The notes under the pieces: model-generated
The model's input: the letters and a program-made list of their open reading frames with translations, nothing else
Told to the model about the DNA's origin: nothing
Databases searched by the model: none
From: Bacteroidales bacterium
Lineage (GTDB): Bacteria > Bacteroidota > Bacteroidia > Bacteroidales > UBA12077
Reading direction: 5' to 3'
Assembly (NCBI GenBank): GCA_022360575.1
Contig: JAKSCO010000097.1
Location: 1 to 33,918 of the forward strand
Length of the DNA stretch: 33,918 nt
Position numbers and translations under genes: made by a program
Shown here: in pieces, positions 1-8,519 of the stretch
Numbering within the stretch: position 1 is the stretch's first letter
Layout: each line of letters opens with the position of its first letter

Positions 1-593
1 ATAGGAAGTTGATTAGGTAATTTATTAAATAATAAATATGCATTTTTGTAATCGCCTTCTAAATATTTTTGTTGAGCATAAGTTAAGCTACTTGTATGAA
101 CAATATAATTATCTATTTTATGAAAAGGTTTGTAATATTTAGAATACAAACGATCTTCGAGCGACCCCGTATTAACAAATTTTAAGCACAAACCAACACT
201 TAATAAAACAACAATAGAAGCGGCTGCAATCCATTTACTATACTTAGGTATATGCAAACCGAACAACTTACTCCTCGATTTCGAAGAAGAAATTTCGGTA
301 AGAGTTTCTTTTAATATTAAACACTCAATAGCTTCGTCTATTTCTTTATGCAACATTGCGTCTTTCTGCATAGTTTTATTTTCAACAATTTCTTCGTCAA
401 TATTCGTATTAAAAAAAGACTGTAACTCACAATCAACATAAGCCTGGACTTTTAATCTTTCTTTTTCTTCTTTATAAATAGCTATTAATTTCGGATCGTT
501 TTCAATTACATTAGCAACAGATAACATTTGATCGCCTGGAAGTATTCCTAAAAGAAAATCTTGAATAGTGCTTCGTTTAATATCTGTAATCAT
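1..593 (-). CDS. Membrane-anchored TPR-like protein, 5' part only
   Basis: This open frame reads leftwards from an ATG at 591-593 (MITDIKRSTIQDFLLGILPG) and runs off the window edge without a stop, giving about 197 residues. The first ~125 residues are charged, helical and cytoplasmic in character, rich in Glu and Lys. One membrane segment follows (KWIAAASIVVLLSVGLCLKF). After it comes a stretch whose end (LEGDYKNAYLLFNKLPN) reads like a tetratricopeptide repeat. A cytoplasmic N-terminus, a single membrane span and TPR-like repeats is a common arrangement in Bacteroidota proteins that resemble anti-sigma factors, but no signature domain is visible. The gene diverges from the exporter operon at 1041. 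The C-terminus is outside the window, so the function is not assigned. Confidence 0.75.
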   Translation of the reverse strand, partial: MITDIKRSTIQDFLLGILPGDQMLSVANVIENDPKLIAIYKEEKERLKVQAYVDCELQSFFNTNIDEEIVENKTMQKDAMLHKEIDEAIECLILKETLTEISSSKSRSKLFGLHIPKYSKWIAAASIVVLLSVGLCLKFVNTGSLEDRLYSKYYKPFHKIDNYIVHTSSLTYAQQKYLEGDYKNAYLLFNKLPNQLP

Positions 594-1040
594 ATCATAA
601 ATAGATTTTATAATAAAAAGGAACTAAATGTAATAAAAATATTCAAAGCAAAACAGTATTTCTATAAAATAAAAATACACCAATCTTGTTAAATTATTAT
701 TAATTAGGATTTTCTCTACTATTATTTAACCGTATTATAAAAAATAATTATTCCGAACAGAATACACTTATCGTCGCATTAACTAACAAAATTATTAAAC
801 ACAAACAACAAGCTTGTTTCATAAAAAAGAAAATTAATACTTGTAGCTTTAAGATACGAACAAAAAATAAAAATATACAGGACTTGCATCCACAACCTGT
901 GGACACTAATAAAAAAAGGCATCCTTTACAGAAAAAAGATACAAATACGATCAATGAATATGGTACAAACGAATGAAATATATTTTGAAATCAGTTTAAA
1001 ATACTTAATTTAGGCAATCAATAAAACTTAAAGTATTAGA
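594..1040. other. Divergent intergenic region without a convincing gene
   Basis: This 447-bp AT-rich gap separates two divergent genes, so it should hold both promoters. I found no full TTTG/TAnnTTTG pair for either direction. A reverse-strand frame at 748-954 has a low-complexity, Phe/Cys/Ile-rich product and no recognisable domain. The plus strand across the same stretch has an open frame but no ATG start. No double-glycine leader peptide, which would be the expected substrate of the C39 exporter next door, could be found here. A weak 6-bp hairpin (TCCACA/TGTGGA) lies at 889-903. Confidence 0.5.
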
Positions 1041-3242
1041 ATGTCATTTCCTTTTTACAAACAACTCGACGCAATGGACTGTGGACCTTCGTGTTTACGA
1101 ATGATTGCGAAATATTATGGTAAAAATTTCAACTTACAAACTCTTCGCGACAAAAGCTACATTACTCGCGAAGGAGTCTCGATGCTAGGCATAAGCGATG
1201 CTGCCGAATCAATTGGATTTAAAAGTATGGGGGTGCGTATTAATTTCGAACAACTACAAAACGAAGCTCCATTACCCTGTGTAGCCCACTGGAATCAAAA
1301 TCACTTTGTTGTTGTCTATAAAATAACAGCAAAACCGAATGGAGAAACCTTTGTTCATGTATCCGATCCTGCTCGAGGTTTAATAAAATTTCCGAAAGAA
1401 GAGTTTATCAATTCTTGGGCAAGAACAAAAGTAAGCGGCGAAAACAAGGGCTTGTGTCTATTGCTTGAAACAACCCCCGATTTTTATCATTCTGAAGACG
1501 AAAAAATTAATAAATCTGGATTTAAATTCTTATTCTCTTATCTACGTCCTTTTAAAAAACTGATCGTACAATTATTCTTAGGTCTGATTCTGGGTAGTTT
1601 ATTACAACTAATATTTCCGTTTTTAACACAAAGTATTGTCGACAAAGGTATAAATACACAAGATTTAAATTTTGTTACCCTCATTGTCATCGCTCAATTA
1701 GTGCTTATCTTTTCGCGTACATTAGTTGATTTTGTTCGTAGCTGGATTTTATTGCATCTCGGAACCCGTATTAATATCTCATTAATATCCGATTTCTTAA
1801 TAAAACTAATGAGATTACCGGTTTCGTTTTTCGACACTAAAATGATTGGAGATTTGATACAACGAATAGGAGATCACCGACGAATCGAAAGCTTTTTAAC
1901 ATCATCAACATTAAATATTCTGTTTTCGCTTTTTACATTAATCATTTTTGGAGCTGTTCTTTTAATGTATAATGTTAATATATTTCTCATTTTCATAGCA
2001 GGAAGCTCACTATATGTACTTTGGGTTTTGATATTTATGCGCAAACGAAGAGATATTGACAATCGCTTATTTGCACAAATGTCGGATAATCAGAGTAATA
2101 TTATCCAGCTAATAACTGGAATGCAAGAAATTAAGTTAAACAATTGCGAAAAACAAAAACGTTGGGAATGGGAAAACATACAAGTTAAGTTATTTAAGGT
2201 AAATATGTCGAGTTTATCATTGAGCCAATATCAACAAGCAGGAGGGGTTTTTATAAACGAAATTAAAAATATTATAATAACCTATGTTGTTGCCAGATCA
2301 GTAATCAACGGAGAAATGACATTAGGTATGATGTTGGCAGTACAATATATGATAGGACAATTAAACAGTCCGATCAATCAAATGATAAGCTTTTTTCAAT
2401 CAACTCAAGATGCAAAAATAAGTTTAGAACGTTTAGGCGAAATACATCAAAAAGATGATGAAGAATCGGATCAAGAACCTAAAATTGACATCTTACCCGA
2501 AAGACGTAATTTAAACTTCGAAAAGGTATCTTTCCAATACGAAGGACCTCATTCTCCTTTTGTTTTAAGCGATGTTGATTTAGATATCCCCGAGAAAAAG
2601 ATTACTGCAATTGTGGGTACCAGCGGAAGTGGTAAAACAACTATGGTTAAATTATTATTAGGATTCTACAATCCTGTTAAAGGAAAAATAAAACTCGGCG
2701 ATTTGTATTTAAATAATATAAGCAATCGCATGTGGCGAAATAAATGCGGTGTTGTTATGCAAGATGGATTTATTTTTTCTGATTCGATAGCAAACAATAT
2801 AGCTGTTTCCGACGAATATCCCGATAGAGCTAAATTGTTGAATGCAGTAAAGGTTGCAAACATTCAGGAATTTGTCGAATCGCTCCCTTTGGGATACAAC
2901 ACTAAAATAGGACAAAACGGTGTAGGTCTTAGTCAAGGACAAAAACAACGAATATTAATAGCTCGGGCTGTTTATAAAAACCCAGAGTTTATATTTCTCG
3001 ACGAAGCTACAAATGCTCTGGATGCTAACAACGAACGGATTATTATGCAAAACTTAGATAATTTCTTTGTAGGACGTACTGTAGTTGTGGTGGCTCATCG
3101 ATTAAGCACTGTTAAAAATGCCGATCAAATTGTGGTTTTAGAGAAAGGAAAAATTGTAGAAAAAGGAACTCACAACGAATTAACAAAAAACAAAGGAGCC
3201 TATTATCAATTAGTAAAAAATCAATTAGAATTAGGAAATTAA
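1041..3242 (+). CDS. C39 peptidase-containing ABC exporter (bacteriocin/peptide type)
   Basis: A 733-residue transporter of the SunT/LcnC-like class, which cuts a leader peptide from its substrate and exports the product across the inner membrane. The N-terminal C39 peptidase has Gln8, Cys14 (AMDCGPSC), His88 (NQNHFVVV) and Asp109 (SDPARG), so the Cys-His-Asp catalytic set is complete. A hydrophobic multi-span membrane domain covers about residues 165-460. The ATPase domain has Walker A GTSGSGKT (526-533), signature LSQGQKQR (630-637), Walker B IFLDE (651-655) and an H-loop (VVAHRLST). The length is normal for the family. The membrane fusion protein starts 1 nt after its stop, so the two form a type I-like exporter. 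The substrate is not visible in the window. Confidence 0.95.
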   Translation: MSFPFYKQLDAMDCGPSCLRMIAKYYGKNFNLQTLRDKSYITREGVSMLGISDAAESIGFKSMGVRINFEQLQNEAPLPCVAHWNQNHFVVVYKITAKPNGETFVHVSDPARGLIKFPKEEFINSWARTKVSGENKGLCLLLETTPDFYHSEDEKINKSGFKFLFSYLRPFKKLIVQLFLGLILGSLLQLIFPFLTQSIVDKGINTQDLNFVTLIVIAQLVLIFSRTLVDFVRSWILLHLGTRINISLISDFLIKLMRLPVSFFDTKMIGDLIQRIGDHRRIESFLTSSTLNILFSLFTLIIFGAVLLMYNVNIFLIFIAGSSLYVLWVLIFMRKRRDIDNRLFAQMSDNQSNIIQLITGMQEIKLNNCEKQKRWEWENIQVKLFKVNMSSLSLSQYQQAGGVFINEIKNIIITYVVARSVINGEMTLGMMLAVQYMIGQLNSPINQMISFFQSTQDAKISLERLGEIHQKDDEESDQEPKIDILPERRNLNFEKVSFQYEGPHSPFVLSDVDLDIPEKKITAIVGTSGSGKTTMVKLLLGFYNPVKGKIKLGDLYLNNISNRMWRNKCGVVMQDGFIFSDSIANNIAVSDEYPDRAKLLNAVKVANIQEFVESLPLGYNTKIGQNGVGLSQGQKQRILIARAVYKNPEFIFLDEATNALDANNERIIMQNLDNFFVGRTVVVVAHRLSTVKNADQIVVLEKGKIVEKGTHNELTKNKGAYYQLVKNQLELGN

Positions 3243-3243
3243 G

Positions 3244-4578
3244 ATGAGCGAAAAAGAAAACTTAAACATAGACGAGATAGAACGAATAGAACTCCGATCG
3301 AACGAAGTACAAGAAATATTATCGCGCCCACCTAAATGGATTATTCGCTGGGGGATTTCTGTTATATTTATTATTATTGCTATAGTAATTACCGGTAGTA
3401 ATTTCTTTAAATATCCAGATATCGTTACAGCTAAAATTGTTTTAACAACAGAAAATCCTCCGGCCAAAGTATTATCTAAAATATCAGGTAAAATACAAAA
3501 CTTATTTGTGACGAATAAACAATACGTAAAGAAAAACGATATTGTTGGAGTTATAGAAAATCCAGCAAACTTTCAAGATATTAAAGCTGTGTTCGAGAAC
3601 CTCGACTATTTCAAAAAAGAATATAAAACATCGGATATCAGTAAACTTTTAGATAAAAACTATAATTTAGGAAGTGTACAAACACTTTATTCCAGTCTGG
3701 CAAAACATATAAAAGAATACAATCGTTTTTTAAGACTCGATTATCACAATAAAAAAATAACCCAGCATAAAAAAGAACTACAGAAATACAGTTTATACCT
3801 ACAAAATTTAAAAACACAAGAAGAATTAATGAACGAAGAGTGCAAACTAACACACAATCAATTTTGTCGTGATTCTAGCTTGCATTCCCAAGAACTACTA
3901 TCAGATGCTGACTTTGAAAGGTCAAAATCTCAATTAATATCGAAAAAATATAGCTGCGAACAAGTAAAAACTTCAATAAACAACATCGAGTTACAAATAG
4001 AAAATCTAAACCAAAACATACTTGATCTTAAATTGCAATACGAAAAGCAACTATCTGATAAAATTTTATTCATAAACGAGAATATCGAAAATCTTCGTTC
4101 GACAATTGATGCTTGGATGTATAAGTATGTACTTATAGCTCCTACTTCGGGTAAAATAACATTTAATCAATACTGGAACGAAAATCAAACAGTTAGTAGC
4201 GGAGCAACAGTAATGACAGTAATCCCCGAAAACGAAGGAGAAATAATAGGCAAGGTTCAACTCGATTTTCGTGGAGCAGGTAAAGTTCGCGAAGGTCAAT
4301 TAGCAAATATTCAATTTTCCAATTATCCGAAAAATGAGTTTGGAATGGTTCAAGGCGAAATCTTTTCGATATCGATGGCTCCAGAAAATGATTTTTATAC
4401 TGTAGAAATAAAGCTAAAAAACGGATTAAAAACTTTTTATGGAATAGACCTTGATTTTAAGCAAGAAATGCAGGGAACTGCTGAAATAATAACCGACGAC
4501 TTAAGTTTACTGCATCGAATTTTAGGACCATTAAGATTTAGAATCAAGAAAAATACTAAGTTTGGAGATTTAAATTAA
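3244..4578 (+). CDS. HlyD-family membrane fusion protein of the exporter
   Basis: A 444-residue periplasmic adaptor that would link the C39 ABC transporter at 1041 to an outer membrane channel. A short cytoplasmic N-terminus is followed by one membrane anchor (about residues 33-50, WIIRWGISVIFIIIAIVI). The first half of a biotinyl/lipoyl-like domain (KVLSKISGKIQNLFV) follows, then a long charged coiled-coil hairpin (about 110-290). The second lipoyl half (APTSGKITFNQYWNENQTV) starts at about residue 299, and a beta-barrel region leads to the C-terminus. This is the standard HlyD/bacteriocin secretion accessory architecture. It starts 1 nt after the transporter and ends 5 nt before the thioesterase gene, which argues for a single transcript. 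No TolC-like gene is present in the window. Confidence 0.93.
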   Translation: MSEKENLNIDEIERIELRSNEVQEILSRPPKWIIRWGISVIFIIIAIVITGSNFFKYPDIVTAKIVLTTENPPAKVLSKISGKIQNLFVTNKQYVKKNDIVGVIENPANFQDIKAVFENLDYFKKEYKTSDISKLLDKNYNLGSVQTLYSSLAKHIKEYNRFLRLDYHNKKITQHKKELQKYSLYLQNLKTQEELMNEECKLTHNQFCRDSSLHSQELLSDADFERSKSQLISKKYSCEQVKTSINNIELQIENLNQNILDLKLQYEKQLSDKILFINENIENLRSTIDAWMYKYVLIAPTSGKITFNQYWNENQTVSSGATVMTVIPENEGEIIGKVQLDFRGAGKVREGQLANIQFSNYPKNEFGMVQGEIFSISMAPENDFYTVEIKLKNGLKTFYGIDLDFKQEMQGTAEIITDDLSLLHRILGPLRFRIKKNTKFGDLN

Positions 4579-4583
4579 TAACA

Positions 4584-5306
4584 ATGCTAAAAGCTCCATA
4601 CGGAATTTATGATTTTCATATAAAATCATACCATACTGATTGTAATGGAAAATTAACTCTTGCTACAATATTTCAATTCTTACAAGAATGCGCATGGGAC
4701 AATGCCCGCAAAAATGGTTTTGGATTCGAAGATTTAAAACAAAAAAATGCACTTTGGGTTTTGTCTAAAATTTTAATTCGAATTGATAAGTATCCTAAAT
4801 GGAAAGATCAAATACAGATTAAAACATGGGCTAAAGGAACTGAGGGCTTATTTGCCATCCGTGATTTTAAGATTTTTAAAAACAACTCTGCTATTGCTAA
4901 CATAACCAGCTATTGGCTTATTATCGATTCATCAACTCATCGTCCTCAACGCTTAAATGGGTTTAACTTTATTCATGAAAATTATCTAGCCGAACATGCT
5001 ATCGAAAAAAGATTAGGAAAAGTTATTATCGACCAAGAAACTGCAATTACTGATACCCGAAAAGTTTATTATAGCGATTTAGATATAAACAAACATGTAA
5101 ATAATGCAACATACATTCGATGGATTACAGATTCGTATTATTCAGTCCACACAAGCAACATTCGTGAATTTGAAATTAATTTTATCCACGAATTAAATTT
5201 AAACGATGAATTTGTAATAGAGAAAGCAGGGATAAAAAACGAACAATATTTCATGTTGTGGGATAAAAATCAGAAAGATATTTGCAAAGTTCGATTAGCG
5301 ACATAA
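4584..5306 (+). CDS. Acyl-ACP thioesterase (FatA/FatB-like double hotdog)
   Basis: A 240-residue cytoplasmic enzyme of the acyl-[acyl carrier protein] thioesterase family, which hydrolyses acyl-ACP to free fatty acid. The first hotdog carries YHTDCNGKLTLATIFQFLQE and the typical ALWVLSKILIRIDKYPKW stretch. The second hotdog has the family motif DINKHVNNATYIRW, giving Asp167, Asn169 and His171 at the positions known to matter in plant FatB-type enzymes. The length is close to bacterial members. It lies 5 nt after the HlyD gene and is probably co-transcribed with the exporter. That raises the possibility of a role in making or releasing an acyl group for the exported product, but a simple read-through housekeeping role is equally possible. 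It converges on the next gene with a 19-bp gap and no clear terminator. Confidence 0.9.
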   Translation: MLKAPYGIYDFHIKSYHTDCNGKLTLATIFQFLQECAWDNARKNGFGFEDLKQKNALWVLSKILIRIDKYPKWKDQIQIKTWAKGTEGLFAIRDFKIFKNNSAIANITSYWLIIDSSTHRPQRLNGFNFIHENYLAEHAIEKRLGKVIIDQETAITDTRKVYYSDLDINKHVNNATYIRWITDSYYSVHTSNIREFEINFIHELNLNDEFVIEKAGIKNEQYFMLWDKNQKDICKVRLAT

Positions 5307-5325
5307 TTTTTTATCCCGAACCATT

Positions 5326-5790
5326 TTATTTATTTTCTGAAAACTTTTTTTGTAACCCATTTAAGAAATTTCGAAGAAATTGATCTTTACAAGGTCTATA
5401 TTGACTTTGTTTTGGATTTCTGAAAAAAGAACTTAATTCTGTTTTTCCTATTCTAAGATCAACTAATTTAAAGACCTCCAAGATATCTTCATCTCGATAT
5501 TTTAAAGCAATTTTTAGTTTCTTAAAAACAATATTGTTATTAAGCTTTCTTTCGGGTTCGGGTTGTTCTCCTTCTTTTTTCCCTCGTTTCGAATTAATAA
5601 AACCGTTTAAAAACAAAGCCAACTGATAATCGAGAATTTTCTGAAATTCGGGTTTGTCATCCTTTTTTAACCAATTGCTTATTTGAGCTCTTGTAACTTC
5701 ATAATCGGCCAAAGCAAAAATAGATATCATTTCCTCGTCGTTATATTTAAATATGTATCGAATTCTCCTAAAAACATCATTATTATCCAT
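5326..5790 (-). CDS. DUF1456 (YehS-like) protein
   Basis: A 154-residue protein built of two similar halves: NNDVFRRIRYIFKYNDEEM (from residue 3) and NNIVFKKLKIALKYRDEDI (from about residue 85). This duplicated pattern with a following KxELSxFxR/ISNWLKK stretch is characteristic of DUF1456, the family of E. coli YehS. Its function is not established; the helical repeats resemble DNA-binding or adaptor modules, but nothing in the sequence proves that. A Lys/Glu-rich linker (SKRGKKEGEQPEPERK) joins the halves. The ATG at 5788-5790 is used. It has its own transcript in all likelihood, because a terminator at 5847-5866 separates it from the DUF3127 gene upstream. Confidence 0.88.
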   Translation of the reverse strand: MDNNDVFRRIRYIFKYNDEEMISIFALADYEVTRAQISNWLKKDDKPEFQKILDYQLALFLNGFINSKRGKKEGEQPEPERKLNNNIVFKKLKIALKYRDEDILEVFKLVDLRIGKTELSSFFRNPKQSQYRPCKDQFLRNFLNGLQKKFSENK

Positions 5791-5846
5791 AACTCGCTTT
5801 TATTATATATTGGTTTTGTTAATTATTTTAATTAGTAAATATAATT

Positions 5847-5866
5847 AAACCGGGATTTCCCGGTTT
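5847..5866 (-). terminator. Intrinsic terminator after the cyclophilin-DUF3127 pair
   Basis: A perfect 9-bp inverted repeat (AAACCGGGA, 2 nt, TCCCGGTTT) sits 11 bp after the DUF3127 stop on the minus strand. It is followed on that strand by a T-rich stretch. The GC-rich core is unusual against the AT-rich surroundings, as expected for a Rho-independent terminator. Confidence 0.75.
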
Positions 5867-5876
5867 AGCTATTCTT

Positions 5877-6263
5877 TTAAAATGGTAAATCATCAGCTCC
5901 ATCATCAGGAGGCATATTGTCCATACTTGGAGGAGGAGGCATATCTCCCGGATAATTGCTTGCTCCCAAATCTTGTACTTTTTCAACTCTCCATGCATCA
6001 AGATTAGTAAAATAACTTACTTTGCCATCTTTTTCCCATTTATTACCTCTGATATTAAAACTCACCTTTATATCGTCGTTTACCTCAACACTCTCCACTA
6101 AATTACATCTATCCTGTGTTAGTTGAAACTTAATATGATCTGTAAATTCCATCCCTCCGTTTGATTCTGTTTTTTCAATTACGAATTCGCGTTTTTTAAA
6201 CCGTTCGCTAACCTGAATAGTATTGTATTTTTCTATTAATCTTCCTGAAATTTCAAAACTCAT
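5877..6263 (-). CDS. DUF3127 OB-fold-like protein with SSB-type C-terminal tip
   Basis: A 128-residue protein. Residues 1-100 match the DUF3127 family of Bacteroidota (MSFEISGRLIEKYNTIQVSE; REFVIEK; DHIKFQLTQDRCNLVE; VSFNIRGNKW), a small beta-rich fold predicted to be OB-like. The remaining residues form a flexible Pro/Met/Asp-rich tail ending in DDGADDLPF. That end closely resembles the conserved tip of single-stranded DNA-binding protein (acidic residues, then hydrophobic-Pro-Phe), which docks repair and replication proteins. A single-strand nucleic acid role is therefore inferred, not shown. The gene starts 5 nt after the cyclophilin gene and is read in the same direction, so the two share a transcript. 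Confidence 0.87.
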   Translation of the reverse strand: MSFEISGRLIEKYNTIQVSERFKKREFVIEKTESNGGMEFTDHIKFQLTQDRCNLVESVEVNDDIKVSFNIRGNKWEKDGKVSYFTNLDAWRVEKVQDLGASNYPGDMPPPPSMDNMPPDDGADDLPF

Positions 6264-6268
6264 AACTC

Positions 6269-6706
6269 TTATTCTTCAGTTATAATAATTTTTTCTATTT
6301 TATCCCCTTGTCGTATATCGTCGATTACCTCTAAACCTTCGTATACTTTACCAAACACTGTATGATTTCTATCTAAATGAGCTGTATTTTCGCGGCTATG
6401 GCAAATAAAAAATTGCGAACCCCCAGTATCTCTACCCGCATGAGCCATAGACAAAACACCTCTGTCGTGATGCTGATTATCACCATCAAGCTCACATTTA
6501 ATTGAGTAACCAGGACCTCCCATTCCGGTACCATCAGGACATCCTCCTTGGATTACAAAATTCGGTATTACACGATGAAAAGTTAATCCATCATAAAATC
6601 CATCTTTCGATAATTTTACAAAATTATCAACAGTACCTGGAGCATCTTTTTCGAAGAACTCTACTTTCATAGTACCTTTTTCTGTTATAATATCTGCTTT
6701 TTTCAT
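6269..6706 (-). CDS. Cyclophilin-type peptidyl-prolyl cis-trans isomerase
   Basis: A 145-residue single-domain cyclophilin that catalyses cis-trans isomerisation of X-Pro bonds. Family motifs are intact: [25 protein letters not shown] near residue 43 (containing the catalytic Arg and the Phe/Gln pocket residues), [20 protein letters not shown] near residue 84, and [19 protein letters not shown] near residue 114. There is no signal peptide, so it should be cytoplasmic. The size is that of compact bacterial PpiB-like enzymes. It precedes the DUF3127 gene by 5 nt and follows the FKBP gene after a terminator, so two unrelated proline isomerase families lie side by side. Confidence 0.95.
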   Translation of the reverse strand: MKKADIITEKGTMKVEFFEKDAPGTVDNFVKLSKDGFYDGLTFHRVIPNFVIQGGCPDGTGMGGPGYSIKCELDGDNQHHDRGVLSMAHAGRDTGGSQFFICHSRENTAHLDRNHTVFGKVYEGLEVIDDIRQGDKIEKIIITEE

Positions 6707-6755
6707 GATATAATTTTATTGTTTTATTTCTCGAATTAATTATAAGCTTTCCCGA

Positions 6756-6763
6756 CAAAAATA
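6756..6763 (-). promoter_or_regulatory. Possible -7 box for the cyclophilin operon
   Basis: On the minus strand this reads TATTTTTG, matching the Bacteroidota TAnnTTTG element about 50 nt before the cyclophilin ATG. The matching -33 TTTG is not clear, because the expected place runs into the terminator of the preceding gene. It is a suggestion only. Confidence 0.3.
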
Positions 6764-6781
6764 TAGTTCTTAGTTAAATAA

Positions 6782-6819
6782 AAATAGGGCAGATATAATA
6801 CTACACCTGCCCTATTTTA
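6782..6819 (-). terminator. Intrinsic terminator after the FKBP gene
   Basis: A 12-bp perfect stem (AAAATAGGGCAG at 6782-6793 and CTGCCCTATTTT at 6808-6819) with a 14-nt loop lies 11 bp downstream of the FKBP stop. On the minus strand it is followed by a T-rich run (TTTTTATTT). It separates the FKBP gene from the cyclophilin gene. Confidence 0.82.
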
Positions 6820-6830
6820 TATATTAAGTA

Positions 6831-7559
6831 TTAATTTCCTTTCATTTCGGGAGCTGGCTTTACTTCAAGTAATTCAACCTCGAATATTAAAGTCATATTA
6901 GGTTCTATTTTTCCTCCTGGACGAACATTTTCGCCATAAGCTAAATCAGTAGGAATATAAAACTTAAATTTAGCACCTTCTTTCATTAATTGAAGACCTT
7001 CTGTCCATCCTTTAATTACTCTATTTAAAGGAAATTCTGTTGGTTCTCCTCTTTCAACCGAACTATCAAATACTGTTCCGTCAAGCAATGTTCCGTGATA
7101 ATGACATTTTACAACATCTGTAGCTTTAGGAGATTTTCCTTTACCTTCTTTTAATATTTCGTATTGTAATCCTGATTCAGTAGTGATTACTCCTTCTTTA
7201 TTCTTATTTTCTTCTAAAAATTTCTTTCCAGCTTCTAAGTTCTCTACTTTTTTAATTTCCATCTTTTTCATTTGCTCTTCTCTTAATCTCATGAAATAAC
7301 TTCGTAAAATCTTCTGAACATCTGCTTCTGAAATTTTTATTTCTTCACCATTAAAATTATCAACCATTGCAGCTTTTAATATATCTGGGTTAATTTCCCC
7401 GCAACCATTTCTTTTTAATGAGTTCGACACATCGATACCAATTGCATAAGCAACAGAATCATCTTGCGTAGTAAGTTCTACTTTAGTGCTCCCCATTTTC
7501 GAACATGAAGAAAAAATAGCCAATACTGCAACAATTAATAATAAGTTCTTAATTTTCAT
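6831..7559 (-). CDS. FKBP-type peptidyl-prolyl isomerase, lipoprotein
   Basis: A 242-residue Mip/FkpA-like protein. The N-terminus is a lipoprotein signal (MKIKNLLLIVAVLAIFSSC) with the acylated Cys predicted at residue 19, so it is anchored in an envelope membrane and faces the periplasm. An FKBP N-terminal dimerisation-type region (SVAYAIGIDVSNSLKRNG and the helical MKKMEIKKVENLEAGKKFLE) precedes the catalytic FKBP domain. That domain contains VKCHYHGTLLDGTVFDSS, RVIKGWTEGLQLMKEG and IPTDLAYGENVRPGG, the usual substrate pocket blocks. The protein ends in a short MKGN tail. It appears to be transcribed alone, with a strong terminator at 6782-6819. Confidence 0.94.
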   Translation of the reverse strand: MKIKNLLLIVAVLAIFSSCSKMGSTKVELTTQDDSVAYAIGIDVSNSLKRNGCGEINPDILKAAMVDNFNGEEIKISEADVQKILRSYFMRLREEQMKKMEIKKVENLEAGKKFLEENKNKEGVITTESGLQYEILKEGKGKSPKATDVVKCHYHGTLLDGTVFDSSVERGEPTEFPLNRVIKGWTEGLQLMKEGAKFKFYIPTDLAYGENVRPGGKIEPNMTLIFEVELLEVKPAPEMKGN

Positions 7560-7663
7560 AGTAATTTATTTTTATATTTAATAATTATCATTCAGCTCTA
7601 AAATGCAAATTTGCTTAATTTATTTAAATTAGGCAATACGAATGTACTTTTAAAAATCTATTT

Positions 7664-8326
7664 TTAGATATTTTTTTTCTCAGCTCTGATTATGTGTCTT
7701 TTTCCTACAGGACCTTTTAATCGTTTTACGACAAAACCAGCTTTTCGTAAATTGTCTTTAACAATTCCTTTACTACTGTATGTTATTAATATACCATTAT
7801 CATTTAAAGCATTGTATAGTTTCTTAAAATTAGGGAAACTCCAAAGTTCAGGTTGAGTATCTGGCGAAAAAGCATCAAAAAAGATTATATCAACCTTTTC
7901 TTTTAGTTCATATTGATTAAAATCGTCTAATATTTTAATTAATTTAAACCCATTATTTATAATCACTTGCTCGTTCCATGCGCTAGAGTGCATCTTCATA
8001 AATTCGGATAAATATTCAGGAGCAATAATATCGGCATAATTTAACTGTTTTGATGTATCAATATCTACCGGATATTTTTCTAAGCTTATATAAGTTATTG
8101 ACAAATCATTCTTTAGCGATTCAATAAATGTTAAAAAAGCATTTAATCCTGTACCAAAACCAACCTCGAAAATTGTAGCCTTTTTTAAGCTCGAATAAAG
8201 CAATGCTTCTTTTATAAAAATATGCATCGATTCGTTTATTGCTCCGTGAGTTGAATGATAATGTTCATCGAATTGTTCGGAGTAAAGAGTATTAGATTTA
8301 TCTGAAGTTGGAATTACTTTTATCAC
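7664..8326 (-). CDS. mnmD: tRNA 5-methylaminomethyl-2-thiouridine methyltransferase (stand-alone MnmD)
   Basis: A 220-residue SAM-dependent methyltransferase that completes the mnm5s2U modification at the tRNA wobble position 34. It matches the methyltransferase half of E. coli MnmC: YHSTHGAINESMHIFI (from about residue 23), the SAM-binding EVGFGTGLNAFLTF (54-67) and the family block DIIFFDAFSPDTQPELW (about 145-161). The FAD-dependent oxidase half of MnmC is absent, so this is the single-domain form known from many non-enterobacteria. The start is a GTG at 8324-8326, because no ATG lies in a better position. No partner such as mnmE or mnmG is in the window. Confidence 0.9.
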   Translation of the reverse strand: MIKVIPTSDKSNTLYSEQFDEHYHSTHGAINESMHIFIKEALLYSSLKKATIFEVGFGTGLNAFLTFIESLKNDLSITYISLEKYPVDIDTSKQLNYADIIAPEYLSEFMKMHSSAWNEQVIINNGFKLIKILDDFNQYELKEKVDIIFFDAFSPDTQPELWSFPNFKKLYNALNDNGILITYSSKGIVKDNLRKAGFVVKRLKGPVGKRHIIRAEKKNI

Positions 8327-8519
8327 AATGTTCGAATTTAATAAAATTCAATGATACGAATTATTTCTTTTTCAATGAATTAAAAAAATAATGTTTTAGA
8401 TTATTTGATTTCATTATTATATTGTTTAATAATTGTTTATACTTGTGGTATTCTACAAACGCATTGAACTATTATTAGAATCAATTGTTTAATCTTTAAA
8501 TTCGAAATATTAATATATT

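Noticed and set aside
748..954. A 68-residue reverse-strand frame
   Set aside because: The product is low-complexity and Phe/Cys-rich with no domain. The region also holds an open frame on the opposite strand without an ATG. It is most likely a chance frame in AT-rich DNA.
594..1040. Search for a bacteriocin precursor gene before the C39 exporter
   Set aside because: The only ATG-initiated plus-strand frames are very short (up to 19 codons) and lack a double-glycine leader.
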